From positions 1 through 64,000 of the forward strand of contig JAHIRD010000026.1 of the NCBI GenBank assembly GCA_018818835.1: DNA of 64,000 nucleotides, given 5' to 3'. Origin of the DNA: Pseudomonadota bacterium. Lineage in GTDB: Bacteria; Desulfobacterota; Desulfobacteria; Desulfobacterales; Desulfolunaceae. Positions 20,203 to 28,936 of this stretch are shown here, piece by piece; positions within the stretch are counted from its first letter, which is position 1; the number at the start of each line of letters is the position of its first letter. Under the pieces are notes generated by a model. It made no database searches. It was given only the letters and a program-made list of their open reading frames with translations, and was not told the DNA's origin. The translations under genes and the position numbers were made by a program.

Positions 20203-20772
20203 GTGGCATGTGGCAAACAACAGACGATGACTCTATGTGTCGTGTTACTATCCATGATGTTTATCCTGAATGGGTGTGTGCGCAAACACTCTATGGTTCA
20301 ACAGGCACAGAATCTGCCTGAAATCAAGGTTGAAGACCCTATCGACGTGCCCGATGTGACGATGAAATTCCGTTTTTATTCACACCGGGTCCGCTGGCCG
20401 GATGAATCCCTTTCCCTGATTTCTAAATGGTACACTGGTAATGAGAAAAACCAAAATGCGCTTGCTATGGAAGAGCCTATAATACATCCTGGCCATGTCC
20501 TTATCGGCGACGTCATTTTAATTCCCAACGAGCTGATGATTACGCCCAAACCCATGCCCCGTAATTTTATTCATGCCACCCAACAAAGAAAAAAAATCAA
20601 GCAGGTTATATCCCGGAAAAAATCCAAGCCGTATTCTCCGAAATTGTTCGGCCCCATAGAATCTGCGGCCACACATCCAACTGCAAATGATGTTGAGCTG
20701 TTTCCCCCCATAGACATGGAGACGACATCTCAGAAATTTAACGATGTTGATTTGTTCCCTCTGATCGAGTGA
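20203..20772 (+). CDS. LysM-like lipoprotein
   Basis: A 189-residue protein with a lipoprotein signal peptide ending in the lipobox LNGC. The segment from about 62 to 107 has a LysM-like pattern (DESLSLISKWYTG near its start, then GHVLIGDVILIPNEL), suggesting peptidoglycan binding; the match is by eye and weak. A GTG start at 20203 follows an AAGGA site by nine bases; ATG at 20227 is the alternative. It is in one operon with the ATPase/TPR gene, so it may anchor the same envelope-spanning complex. It ends three bases before the convergent NERD gene. Confidence 0.7.
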   Translation: MACGKQQTMTLCVVLLSMMFILNGCVRKHSMVQQAQNLPEIKVEDPIDVPDVTMKFRFYSHRVRWPDESLSLISKWYTGNEKNQNALAMEEPIIHPGHVLIGDVILIPNELMITPKPMPRNFIHATQQRKKIKQVISRKKSKPYSPKLFGPIESAATHPTANDVELFPPIDMETTSQKFNDVDLFPLIE

Positions 20773-20775
20773 TCG

Positions 20776-21489
20776 TCATACGTGGGTTGCATAGCGTTTC
20801 CTTAAAAATGAGGCAAACGATATCACGGTGTCTTTTTCCATATGTGAGTCCCTTGTTTCGATGAACTCGGTCAGACTATTCTCGCTGAGAATGGTAATGC
20901 CACCACTTTTGTTGATTGTTGCCGGGCAGCTTTCGGGGGTTACCAGCACGGGCATGGGCATCATGTCTGAGTGAAAATATTTTTTCATGACAATGGATAT
21001 GAGATGGCAGATGCGCCATGTGCTTCCGGTAAGGGTTTCAAGGCTTTTTTTGCCACTGTAAAGCACGCCGTCCTGCTCTGAAATCGCATGTGACTCACGG
21101 ATTTTTGCTATCACAAAGACACCCTGGGTGCTCACCACCAGATGCTCCACCCGGAAAAGTTCGAAAACAAATCCATGAAATACGTGTGTGTCTTGATCGA
21201 GTTGGCCAAGGGCGTCGGCCACAATCAGGTCCTGTGCCAGATGACGCTCAAAGGCCTTGGGCCTGATAAGCCGCATCAATCCCAAGGGGTTGATACGGCT
21301 ATATGCAAAAATAAGGATCAGGGCGATGCCCATGCCCACGGACATGCTTGAGAAAATTTCCTGCCATATATCTGCTTTGGGATCAAAGAGCAGGGCGGCT
21401 GTCAGTATGGCGATGCCCATCATGAGCCATAAACCCAAAAGAGTTTTTTTCAGATTTTTCCGGGTGGGATATCCAATCACGTGAGCCAT
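20776..21489 (-). CDS. NERD-domain membrane protein
   Basis: A 237-residue protein with two N-terminal membrane helices (about 17-36 and 45-64) and a NERD-like (nuclease-related) domain from about residue 85 to 220. The open frame extends 60 codons upstream, but the ATG at 21489 has AAGGA in front and begins at the sensible MAHVIGYPTRK. Function is unknown; NERD proteins are presumed nucleases. It lies downstream of the permease but behind a strong hairpin. Confidence 0.65.
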   Translation of the reverse strand: MAHVIGYPTRKNLKKTLLGLWLMMGIAILTAALLFDPKADIWQEIFSSMSVGMGIALILIFAYSRINPLGLMRLIRPKAFERHLAQDLIVADALGQLDQDTHVFHGFVFELFRVEHLVVSTQGVFVIAKIRESHAISEQDGVLYSGKKSLETLTGSTWRICHLISIVMKKYFHSDMMPMPVLVTPESCPATINKSGGITILSENSLTEFIETRDSHMEKDTVISFASFLRKRYATHV

Positions 21490-21515
21490 GTTTTTTTCCT
21501 TATTCCTCAAGGTGT

Positions 21516-21543
21516 GTCCTTCCCGCTTTCGAGCGGGAAGGAC
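21516..21543 (-). terminator. Strong hairpin after the 4-hydroxybutyrate operon
   Basis: GTCCTTCCCGCT and AGCGGGAAGGAC form a perfect 12-bp stem closed by a 4-base loop (TTCG on the plus strand). It lies between the permease stop and the NERD start. No T-run follows on either strand, so it may act as a terminator, an attenuator or an mRNA end stabiliser. Confidence 0.6.
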
Positions 21544-21580
21544 AGTTCTGCAAGAGGGTTTGTATAAATTCAGGCTCGAC

Positions 21581-23047
21581 TCAGGCAGGTGCCTGGGCTT
21601 TGACCAGTTGTGCATTGGGTTGTTCTTCTCTGCCTTGTTCGATGGCCTTTGCGATTTTGTCCGGGTCATTGCCTGGAAAGAGGGGCTCTTCTTTCATGTA
21701 GGCATGGTCCTTGTCGCTGCCAAGATAAATCAGGGCACAGAGCAGGATGGCGGCGCCAAGGCCCCAGGCAGCACCCCGTGTGGCAAGGATGGCACCGGAT
21801 ACGCCGGCGATTCCCAGATCATTGAAGGATCGGGATTTCAAGACACCGACACGGACGCTGACATAACCCTGGATGAGCATGGTGGATGCCAGGCCCACAC
21901 CGAGGATGGGTTTGACTGTCGCGGCAATGGGGGCCAGAAAATACCCGGTCCATGTTCCGAACCTGAACGACGCAGCTCCCGAAAGAATGGATTCCATGGC
22001 TTTGGGGCCATGTTTGTATCGTTCACAAATAACGACCTGCATGGCTGCCCAAAGGGGGCCACACATGGAGATGTCCGGTCCCACCACGCTCATGATGGTG
22101 TTCCGGGCTCCAAAAATGATGTGTGATCGGTTGGGGTCGTAATCAATGGTTTCATCCGGGCGGTATTTTTGGGCGTCTTCAATCAGGGCCTGACTCTGGA
22201 TCACGTCTCCGAACACAACGATATAGGCTGAAATCACCATGGGCAGACCGGTCAGAAACATTTTTGCCGGGGGAAAGGGGATGGCTCCGAATAGGGTGAA
22301 GTCGCGGAACAGACCCGCAAAATCGGGGCAGGTGAATATGGCACTGGTAAATTCGGGCCAGGGAAGTTCACCGGTAAGCGGGCCCACAAATATGGCCAGG
22401 GCCAGGGCAGGCATCATGCCCAGGTTGGCAAGATAGTAGAGGGCTTTGTTTTTACTTCTGATGCGTTTGAAGTGTTCGGAAAACAGGAGATAAAAGGCAA
22501 TGCCGATACAGATGGTGACGGTCCAGGGAAAGCTGTCAAAGCTTTTTAAACCGTTGCCGGGTTTAAACACAAGCATGATGGCCGAAAATCCAGCACCTAG
22601 TAAAATACCTGACTGGACCGCGTTGGGGATGAGTCTGACCACTTTACGGGCAAGGCCCGTTGACCCGATAACGATACAGAAAAGTCCAAAGCTAAGCTGA
22701 AAGGCAATAAGGGCCTGCATCCGTTCCATGCCCGGGGCAAAGGTCTCCACATAGCCGATTAACAAGGGAATGGCCGGTGTAACCCAACCGGGGACAACCG
22801 GATCACCAAAGGTCACATGGGCCAGATATAATGTGCCGTTCATGACCACAATGGCAAGGGCCACTTCAAAGGACATGCCGAGCTTTCCTGTGAGCACAGG
22901 GATAATGGCAAGGCACACGGTACACATGAGAAGCCCCTGGAGATAGTCGGGGAACTCGAATCGGTAATGGATAAAAGGGAGCCTCAGGGTTAATGGTCCC
23001 AAGGGGATACCAGGCTGAATGCTTCCATACTCACGTTTGATACTCAT
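21581..23047 (-). CDS. Permease of the NCS2/SulP-like fold, in the 4-hydroxybutyrate operon
   Basis: A 488-residue integral membrane protein with about 12 hydrophobic segments. Conserved-looking stretches such as VVPGWVTPAIPLL and IPNAVQSGILLGAGFSAI resemble xanthine/uracil-type and SulP-like carriers, but no named subfamily can be assigned. It is the third gene after the dehydratase and CoA-transferase, separated from the latter by 85 bp. It probably imports the operon's substrate (4-hydroxybutyrate or a related acid), which is inference from position. The C-terminus ends in a charged, glutamine-rich tail. Confidence 0.75.
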   Translation of the reverse strand: MSIKREYGSIQPGIPLGPLTLRLPFIHYRFEFPDYLQGLLMCTVCLAIIPVLTGKLGMSFEVALAIVVMNGTLYLAHVTFGDPVVPGWVTPAIPLLIGYVETFAPGMERMQALIAFQLSFGLFCIVIGSTGLARKVVRLIPNAVQSGILLGAGFSAIMLVFKPGNGLKSFDSFPWTVTICIGIAFYLLFSEHFKRIRSKNKALYYLANLGMMPALALAIFVGPLTGELPWPEFTSAIFTCPDFAGLFRDFTLFGAIPFPPAKMFLTGLPMVISAYIVVFGDVIQSQALIEDAQKYRPDETIDYDPNRSHIIFGARNTIMSVVGPDISMCGPLWAAMQVVICERYKHGPKAMESILSGAASFRFGTWTGYFLAPIAATVKPILGVGLASTMLIQGYVSVRVGVLKSRSFNDLGIAGVSGAILATRGAAWGLGAAILLCALIYLGSDKDHAYMKEEPLFPGNDPDKIAKAIEQGREEQPNAQLVKAQAPA

Positions 23048-23132
23048 TTAAAACCCTCCTCACACAATGTCATACTTCGGTTAGATGGGCTCCGAACTTA
23101 AACCGGTTTGCCCCACACTGTCTTGTTTTTTA

Positions 23133-24527
23133 TCAGGATACATCCTGGTATGTTCTTAGAAAATTTTGCCGTGCTTCATGGGGCCAGAAGGTCCGTCGAA
23201 GTTCATCGGGAAGGGTCCGCATAAGGGGATTCCCTTTTAAATAAATCGATTCAAATTCAGCACGAAGCGCCGAACGGAAATCCGGATGGGCGATGCCGAT
23301 CAGGAGCTTGGCCCGTTCGGATACGGATTTTCCCCTTAAATCGGCCACACCATATTCAGTGACAATGAAATGGACATCGGTGCGCAGGGTGGTGACCGAT
23401 GCACCGGCATCGATATGGGGTACGATGCGTGAAATTTTACCCCTGGCTGCCGTTGAATGAAAGGCAAGAATACTTCGCCCTCCTTTGCTCATGGACGCAC
23501 CACGAACAAAATCCACCTGGCCGCCCGAGCCGGAATACTGCTGAAATCCAATGGTGTCCGAGACCACCTGGCCGGTGAAATCCACTTGCAGGGCCGAGTT
23601 GACGCTAACCATGTTGTCATTTTGGGCAATAATGGCGGGGTTATTGGTATAATCCACAGGAAACATCATGACCATGGGGTTATTGTGAACAAAGGTGTAC
23701 AGCCGTTCGGTACCCATGAAAAAGGTCGCAACCATTTTGCCGGTGTGGAGGTTCTTTTTTGCACAGGTGATCACGCCTGATTCCACCAGATCCACAACCC
23801 CATCGGAAAACATCTCGGTATGGATGCCCAGGTCCTTTTTATCGGAAAGAAATCCCAGGATTGAATCCGGGACAGCACCGATACCCAGCTGGAGACAGTC
23901 GCCGTTTTTTATGAGGCCGGCGATATGTCCGCCAATGGCCTCATCCGTTGGAGTGATTTTTGGCAAGGGCAGGGTTATGGGTCTGGCATCACTTTCCACC
24001 AGATAATCGATTTTGGATATGTGGATAAATGCATCGCCCAGGGTTCGGGGCATGTGGGGTGTGACTTCGGCAATGACGAGCCGTGCACTTTCCACGGCGG
24101 GTTTGGTGTAATCCACGGATATGCCGAAGGAACAGTACCCGTGTTCATCCGGCGGACTGACCATGCAAAGGGCCACATCCAACGGCATGATATCTTCGGT
24201 AAATAATCGGGGAATCTGACTGAAATGACTGGGGGTGAACATGGCCCGGCCCTGATGGATGGCTGTCCGGCTGTTGGGTCCTGCGAACAGGGAGCTGTGA
24301 AAAAAATGCCGGGCGTTTTCCTCAGCACAATAGGTTGACGGTCCCATGGATACCATGTGAACCAGCTCAACCCCTCTGTACTGTTCCTTGATTTCCATCA
24401 TGGCAGAAAGAAGGGTCTCGGGTGAACCGCAGGCATGGCCCACGGCAACCCGGTCGCCTGAACGGATGTGGCTGACCGCGTCTACGGCTGACACACGTTT
24501 TTGTTGATAGAGTGTTTTCCAGTTCAT
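23133..24527 (-). CDS. abfT: 4-hydroxybutyrate CoA-transferase-like enzyme
   Basis: A 464-residue protein of the acetyl-CoA hydrolase/transferase family. The catalytic glutamate that forms the thioester intermediate is visible as E238 in GIHTEMFSDG, the same position as in Clostridium aminobutyricum AbfT. GIGAVPDSIL and SGSGGQVDFVRGA are further family motifs. It would activate 4-hydroxybutyrate with acetyl-CoA to 4-hydroxybutyryl-CoA. The gene overlaps the dehydratase gene by four bases, which strongly supports this substrate over simple acetate. Confidence 0.88.
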   Translation of the reverse strand: MNWKTLYQQKRVSAVDAVSHIRSGDRVAVGHACGSPETLLSAMMEIKEQYRGVELVHMVSMGPSTYCAEENARHFFHSSLFAGPNSRTAIHQGRAMFTPSHFSQIPRLFTEDIMPLDVALCMVSPPDEHGYCSFGISVDYTKPAVESARLVIAEVTPHMPRTLGDAFIHISKIDYLVESDARPITLPLPKITPTDEAIGGHIAGLIKNGDCLQLGIGAVPDSILGFLSDKKDLGIHTEMFSDGVVDLVESGVITCAKKNLHTGKMVATFFMGTERLYTFVHNNPMVMMFPVDYTNNPAIIAQNDNMVSVNSALQVDFTGQVVSDTIGFQQYSGSGGQVDFVRGASMSKGGRSILAFHSTAARGKISRIVPHIDAGASVTTLRTDVHFIVTEYGVADLRGKSVSERAKLLIGIAHPDFRSALRAEFESIYLKGNPLMRTLPDELRRTFWPHEARQNFLRTYQDVS

Positions 24528-25981
24528 AAGCTCACTTTTTCATCCGTGATGCCGCAGAGCTTTTTGGCTTCTTTTTGTTTTTGGGCAAGATTGACCTGCC
24601 GGGAAATCATGATGCGCTGTGCCTGGGGTGAACCCGCACCGTGCATGGATTCGGTCAGATATCCCACGGCAGCTGTTCCCAGGGTGATGTTTTCAATAAG
24701 TCGCAAGATACGCATACGGTTTTCCGTGCTTACTTTTTCATTGCCTTTGAAATATTTTTCCAGCCAATGCCCCACGTCCGGTGACCTGAAATCTTCCTCT
24801 GAGGGCAGGGTCACCATGAGGCCCCCTGCGATATCCTGGGCAAGTCGGGCAATTTCGTAGGGGAAACGGGTTACGTTTTGCTTGCAGATATTGGCGAGAA
24901 GGGTATTGACAAGATACGTGCCACTGGGCTGTTTCCCACCTTCGCAGGCACAGGCAATGGATCCACAGAACAGGGTCTCGTTCAGGTGGTTCATTTCAAT
25001 GATTTTGTCTTTGACATGGGAGGCCTTTTCCGCGCCGTTGTATTCGGCGATGGTCTGGGTTGCTCCGATGAGAACGTCGCCCACACCGGCTTTGCAGGCA
25101 TAGCTCTGGCGGTGGTACGATGCAAAGTTTTCCACCAGTTTCCCGGCAAACTCGTATTCTTTGTACATGAAAATCCGGTCCCAGGGCACAAACACGTTAT
25201 CAAAAATTACAAGGGCTTCGTGGCCTCCGTAAAGGACGTTGCCTCGGTCAATGTTTCCATCTTCATACTTACGCGTGTCGCAGGACTGGCGTCCCATGAT
25301 ATAGGTGATCCCAGGGGCATCGGCAGGAAGGGCAAAGGACACGGCCCAGTCTGCATCATCCTCTCGCATGGCAATGGTGGGCATAATGATGATTTCATGG
25401 GAGTTTACAGCTCCTGTCTGGTGTGCTTTTGCGCCACGCACAATGATGCCGTCTTTGGTTTCTTTTACCACATGGAGGAACATATCCGGGTCAGGTTGTT
25501 TGTGGGGCGGAAGGGAGCGATCACCCTTGGGGTCAGTCATGGCACCATCGCAGGTCAGATCATTTTCTTGAATAAATTCAAGATATTTTAGGAAACGCTG
25601 ATTGTATTCAGTGCCCATTTTTTTGTCGATGTCAAAGGTGACGATGGACAGGGCGTTCATGGCATCCATGCCCACGCAACGCTGGAAGCAGCAGCCCGTG
25701 AGTGATCCCAGAAGGCGGCACATTTTGGTTTTTCTTATCAAATCATCCGTGCTTTGGTGGATGTGGGTGAACCGATTGATTTTTTTTCCGGAAAGGTGCG
25801 ATTTGACGGTCATCAGATCCTCATATTGGGGATCATGTGCCAGCTCGTAGGTCAGGGCCACGGCATTCATGGAGGGTCGAATAATGGGTTCGTCCACGAC
25901 ATTTTCGACCTTTTTCCCGAACATGTAGACATTTAATTTCAGTTTGCGCAAACTTGCCTCATACTCGCTGGCGTTCATCAT
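24524..25981 (-). CDS. abfD: 4-hydroxybutyryl-CoA dehydratase / vinylacetyl-CoA delta-isomerase
   Basis: A 485-residue flavoprotein of the HpaB-related family. It converts 4-hydroxybutyryl-CoA to crotonyl-CoA using FAD and a [4Fe-4S] cluster. The cluster ligands of the clostridial enzyme (C99, C103, H292, C299) all have counterparts: C98 and C102 in GCCFQRCVG, and the H and C of YHRQSYACKAG. The enzyme is oxygen-sensitive, in keeping with an anaerobe. An AGGAGA ribosome site precedes the first of two adjacent ATG codons at 25981. It is first in the operon, behind a -24/-12 promoter. Confidence 0.94.
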   Translation of the reverse strand: MMNASEYEASLRKLKLNVYMFGKKVENVVDEPIIRPSMNAVALTYELAHDPQYEDLMTVKSHLSGKKINRFTHIHQSTDDLIRKTKMCRLLGSLTGCCFQRCVGMDAMNALSIVTFDIDKKMGTEYNQRFLKYLEFIQENDLTCDGAMTDPKGDRSLPPHKQPDPDMFLHVVKETKDGIIVRGAKAHQTGAVNSHEIIIMPTIAMREDDADWAVSFALPADAPGITYIMGRQSCDTRKYEDGNIDRGNVLYGGHEALVIFDNVFVPWDRIFMYKEYEFAGKLVENFASYHRQSYACKAGVGDVLIGATQTIAEYNGAEKASHVKDKIIEMNHLNETLFCGSIACACEGGKQPSGTYLVNTLLANICKQNVTRFPYEIARLAQDIAGGLMVTLPSEEDFRSPDVGHWLEKYFKGNEKVSTENRMRILRLIENITLGTAAVGYLTESMHGAGSPQAQRIMISRQVNLAQKQKEAKKLCGITDEKVSL

Positions 25982-26043
25982 AATAATGCTCTCCTGTTAT
26001 CTATGGATGAGGACATCCGTTTATTTATGTTTCTTCAACTTAT

Positions 26044-26059
26044 TTCAAAAAAGGTGCCA
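26044..26059 (-). promoter_or_regulatory. Sigma-54 (-24/-12) promoter of the 4-hydroxybutyrate operon
   Basis: The minus strand reads TGGCACC-TTTT-TTGAA, one mismatch from the TGGCACR-N4-TTGCA consensus, with ten bases between the GG and GA elements. It lies about 65 bp upstream of the abfD start. A sigma-54 activator gene and two palindromes lie just upstream, which supports it. Confidence 0.75.
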
Positions 26060-26189
26060 AGTCAGATTTTGTGGTTTTGAGTTTTTGTGAATATTTCTAT
26101 AAAAACGGAATGTTCGATTGGATATTAAATTTTTGTGGTCTTTAGTTTTCGTGCATTGGAAGGGGGGCGGCGTTGATTTTGAGTGCCGA

Positions 26190-26209
26190 TTGATGCGAAT
26201 GTGCATCAA
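26190..26209. promoter_or_regulatory. Activator palindrome 1 (TTGATGC-N6-GCATCAA)
   Basis: Inverted repeat with perfect 7-bp arms around GAATGT, about 130 bp upstream of the -24/-12 promoter. It shares arms and most of its centre with the second site 71 bp away, so both are probably bound by the same regulator. Confidence 0.75.
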
Positions 26210-26257
26210 ACATGGGATTGTTTTTGATTACCCAGGGCCGTGCAAAGGGACGGTTGA

Positions 26258-26283
26258 CGTTTGATGCGAATATGCATCAAACG
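26258..26283. promoter_or_regulatory. Activator palindrome 2 (CGTTTGATGC-N6-GCATCAAACG)
   Basis: Inverted repeat with perfect 10-bp arms around GAATAT. The centre-to-centre distance to site 1 is 71 bp, close to seven helical turns, so both sites face the same side of the DNA, as expected for an enhancer-type sigma-54 activator. Confidence 0.78.
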
Positions 26284-26330
26284 ATGCATTATTGAATCAG
26301 CTCTTCCGGGAATGACGTTCCTTGACGAAT

Positions 26331-28067
26331 TTAGGGTTTGATTCCGTGGCGCTTGAGCTTTCGTACAATGGTGGATTGGTTGACTTTGAGAATATCGGCG
26401 GCTTTCCGGGTGGTTTTGTGCTGTTGCATCACCTGGGTGAGCAGCGAGCGTTCCACATCGTCCATGATTTCGACCAAGGAGCGATGGCCGATGGATGACA
26501 AGTGGCTGAGGTTTGTTTCGTAACCCCAGTGATCGGGAAGGTTTTTTTGTGTGATGATTTCACCGGGAGTGATGACCACCAGTTGTTCAACAAGATTTTC
26601 AAGTTCACGGACGTTGCCAGGCCAGTCGTATGTCAGGAGCTGGCTGATGACCTGTTGGTCGATCTGTTTGCTCAGGCGGTACTGGTGGTTGTATTTTTCC
26701 AGAAAATGATAGATCAGGGGGAGAATGTCTTCGGGCCGCTCCTTGAGTGAGGGGACGATGAGTCTGACCACATTAATGCGGAAGAACAAGTCTTCCCGAA
26801 GTGATTTGTCCGATACCATCTGTTCCAAGTCCCGGTTGGTGGCTGCGATGATTCGCACATCCACCTTGATGGGATGGGTATCTCCGATGCGGTATATTTC
26901 CCTTTCCTGGAGGACACGCAGGAGCTTGACCTGGAGTTTTAAGGGCATTTCTCCAAACTCGTCCAGAAAGAGCGACCCTCCCTGGGCTGCCTCGAAAAGC
27001 CCGATTTTGCCCTGTTTGTGAGCCCCGGTAAAGGCGCCCGGGGCATAGCCGAACAACTCTGAATCCAGTAGCTGGTCAGGAAAGGCAGCGCAATTTATTT
27101 TAATAAAGGGTTTGTCCCGGCGGGGACCGTTGTCGTGAATCAGATCGGCAAATATCTCTTTTCCCACACCCGATGCCCCCTGGATGAGCACGGTGGACTC
27201 CACGTGGGAAAGGCGAAGGGCTGTTTTGCTCAGGTCCTGCATTTTTTTGGAGCGTAAAACGATTTTGTTGCCCCGGTGCAAGGTCCCTCGCAGTTGCCTT
27301 AATTCCACTTCCACTTCAAGACGTTGTTTTTCAGATGTTTCCAGCTGTTCCTGAAGACGGTGGAGCTCGGATACATCCCTGACATTGGTTACGACCAGAT
27401 CGATGTTCTCCTGTTCATCAAAAAAGGGATTGCCCGTGACCATGAGGACCTTGCCGGTTTTGATTTTCTGTACCAGTGATGTGGGGCTTCGGGTCTCAAG
27501 GACTTTGAGTGTCACGGACTCGTTGAAGTAACCCTCTGCGACCAGGTCGTGCATGGTCCTTCCTATGACTTCATCCCGTTTGATGCCGGTGATGCGTTCA
27601 TAGGCACTGTTAACACGCAGGGTTTTTGCTTTTCCATCGGTGACATAGATTCCATCGAATGATGATTCGATGATGGCCCCCAGCTCTGCGGAGATACGTT
27701 TGGTGTGTTCAAGCTCCTCGGAGATGGACTCCAGTTCCGAAATATCCTGCAGAACGGCCACGGCACCGATGATGTCATCCTTGACCCGGATAATGGTCCG
27801 GTTGGAGGTGAAGGTATGTCCCCCGATTTCTATTTTCTGGGTCAACTCCTGTTTGCCGGATTTGAGGGTTTTAAAAAGCCGGGAATCATGAATGAGAGTA
27901 GTTAAATCGCGGCCCACGATGGAATCCGGATCTAATCCCAAGACCTTTTCACCGGCGCGATTACAAGCGGATACCCTTCCATCCGTGTCAATGGCAATGA
28001 TGGGGTTATGGATGGAATCAAACAGTGCTTTGACCCTGTCACTGAACTCGTTTAAAAAAATGGTCAT
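26331..28067 (-). CDS. PAS-PAS sigma-54-dependent activator of the 4-hydroxybutyrate operon
   Basis: A 578-residue enhancer-binding protein. It has two PAS domains (about 10-115 and 130-240), a short coiled coil, an AAA+ sigma-54 interaction domain with Walker A (GASGVGKE), the intact GAFTGA loop and Walker B (GSLFLDEFGEM), and a C-terminal Fis-type helix-turn-helix (ADILKVNQSTIVRKLK). It lies directly upstream of and co-directional with abfD. The two TTGATGC palindromes and the -24/-12 element lie in the gap between them. It probably senses a small molecule through PAS and switches on 4-hydroxybutyrate use. Confidence 0.9.
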   Translation of the reverse strand: MTIFLNEFSDRVKALFDSIHNPIIAIDTDGRVSACNRAGEKVLGLDPDSIVGRDLTTLIHDSRLFKTLKSGKQELTQKIEIGGHTFTSNRTIIRVKDDIIGAVAVLQDISELESISEELEHTKRISAELGAIIESSFDGIYVTDGKAKTLRVNSAYERITGIKRDEVIGRTMHDLVAEGYFNESVTLKVLETRSPTSLVQKIKTGKVLMVTGNPFFDEQENIDLVVTNVRDVSELHRLQEQLETSEKQRLEVEVELRQLRGTLHRGNKIVLRSKKMQDLSKTALRLSHVESTVLIQGASGVGKEIFADLIHDNGPRRDKPFIKINCAAFPDQLLDSELFGYAPGAFTGAHKQGKIGLFEAAQGGSLFLDEFGEMPLKLQVKLLRVLQEREIYRIGDTHPIKVDVRIIAATNRDLEQMVSDKSLREDLFFRINVVRLIVPSLKERPEDILPLIYHFLEKYNHQYRLSKQIDQQVISQLLTYDWPGNVRELENLVEQLVVITPGEIITQKNLPDHWGYETNLSHLSSIGHRSLVEIMDDVERSLLTQVMQQHKTTRKAADILKVNQSTIVRKLKRHGIKP

Positions 28068-28254
28068 CTGAACTCACTTATCATAAATAAGGCTTGAATT
28101 TTGGTAATCATCCATAGGGGGCAGGATCAGAGGTATGGATATATAAAACCCGGGTTTCTTTTGGAAAGTATATGTGCAGGCTTTGTGCCTGTCAAGGTCT
28201 TGGTGGATTCTGTGTCACAACGTCAGGGGCTTATGCATGAGAGCCAAAAATAAA

Positions 28255-28283
28255 AACTGCCCGGATGATTTATCCGGGCAGTT
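28255..28283 (-). terminator. Rho-independent terminator
   Basis: AACTGCCCGGAT and ATCCGGGCAGTT form a perfect 12-bp stem with a 5-base loop. On the minus strand the stem is followed by TTTTTATTTTT, so it terminates the PEP-CTERM gene whose stop is about 40 bp upstream in that direction. Confidence 0.92.
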
Positions 28284-28321
28284 CTGTTTAACGATCCATG
28301 CGATGTGTCATTTGGATCGAA

Positions 28322-28936
28322 CTACTTTTTTGATCGTTTTCTTCGTGACGCACCTGTAAGGCCAAGGAGACCGGTGCCCAGAAGCAACATGGTGGCTGGT
28401 TCGGGAACCGGGGCCGTGCCATTTTCATAATCAAGGGTAAAGGTTGATGAACCAAGCAGCAGCTTATAATCGCCACAATCACCATTTGCCGTGATCGTAA
28501 CGTCTAACATATTACCATTTTCCCAGGTAGAGAAGACCGAGGAAATGTCAAAGAGACTGACGTTTGGATCATCAACAAGAGGTCCGTAAATTGGAAAAAT
28601 CCAATGCCAGCCGATAATATCACGTCCGTAATCGCCACCTTCAACTAAATTACCCACTGCAGTCCCCTCGACAAGAACCTCATCATTGTTGTCATTGACC
28701 CAATAGGCTGAAATCGACAGCGAGGCACTGCTGACAACATCATAGGGAACCTCAAAATCAGTGGGTGTGTTGTGGGAATAGGTAACCGTGTTTGAGTGAA
28801 AGAGATTCATTATAGGGCCTTCAGCCAATATTTGAAGCTCCAGATCTTTCGTGTCCGTGAAGGTTGTTGCATAAGCTGAGTGTGTTAGGGCCACTAACAA
28901 AAACAGAGACGTAAGCATTAATAGTAGTTTTTTCAT
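28322..28936 (-). CDS. PEP-CTERM exported protein
   Basis: A 204-residue protein with a signal peptide (MKKLLLMLTSLFLLVALTHS) and a C-terminal PEP-CTERM sorting signal: PVPEP, a hydrophobic helix (TMLLLGTGLLGLTGA) and the basic end SRRKRSKK. Such proteins are cleaved and anchored by an exosortase. The middle is beta-rich with no recognised domain; two cysteines may not be structural. AAGGA lies eight bases before the ATG. A terminator follows. No exosortase gene lies in the window. Confidence 0.9.
   Translation of the reverse strand: MKKLLLMLTSLFLLVALTHSAYATTFTDTKDLELQILAEGPIMNLFHSNTVTYSHNTPTDFEVPYDVVSSASLSISAYWVNDNNDEVLVEGTAVGNLVEGGDYGRDIIGWHWIFPIYGPLVDDPNVSLFDISSVFSTWENGNMLDVTITANGDCGDYKLLLGSSTFTLDYENGTAPVPEPATMLLLGTGLLGLTGASRRKRSKK

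Noticed and set aside
21490-21669. A 60-residue N-terminal extension of the NERD protein
   Set aside because: It runs through the hairpin at 21516-21543 and into the permease gene; a ribosome site supports the start at 21489.
21488-22142. Long plus-strand frames opposite the permease, CoA-transferase and dehydratase genes
   Set aside because: They are antisense shadows; the minus-strand products have clear family motifs and operon spacing.
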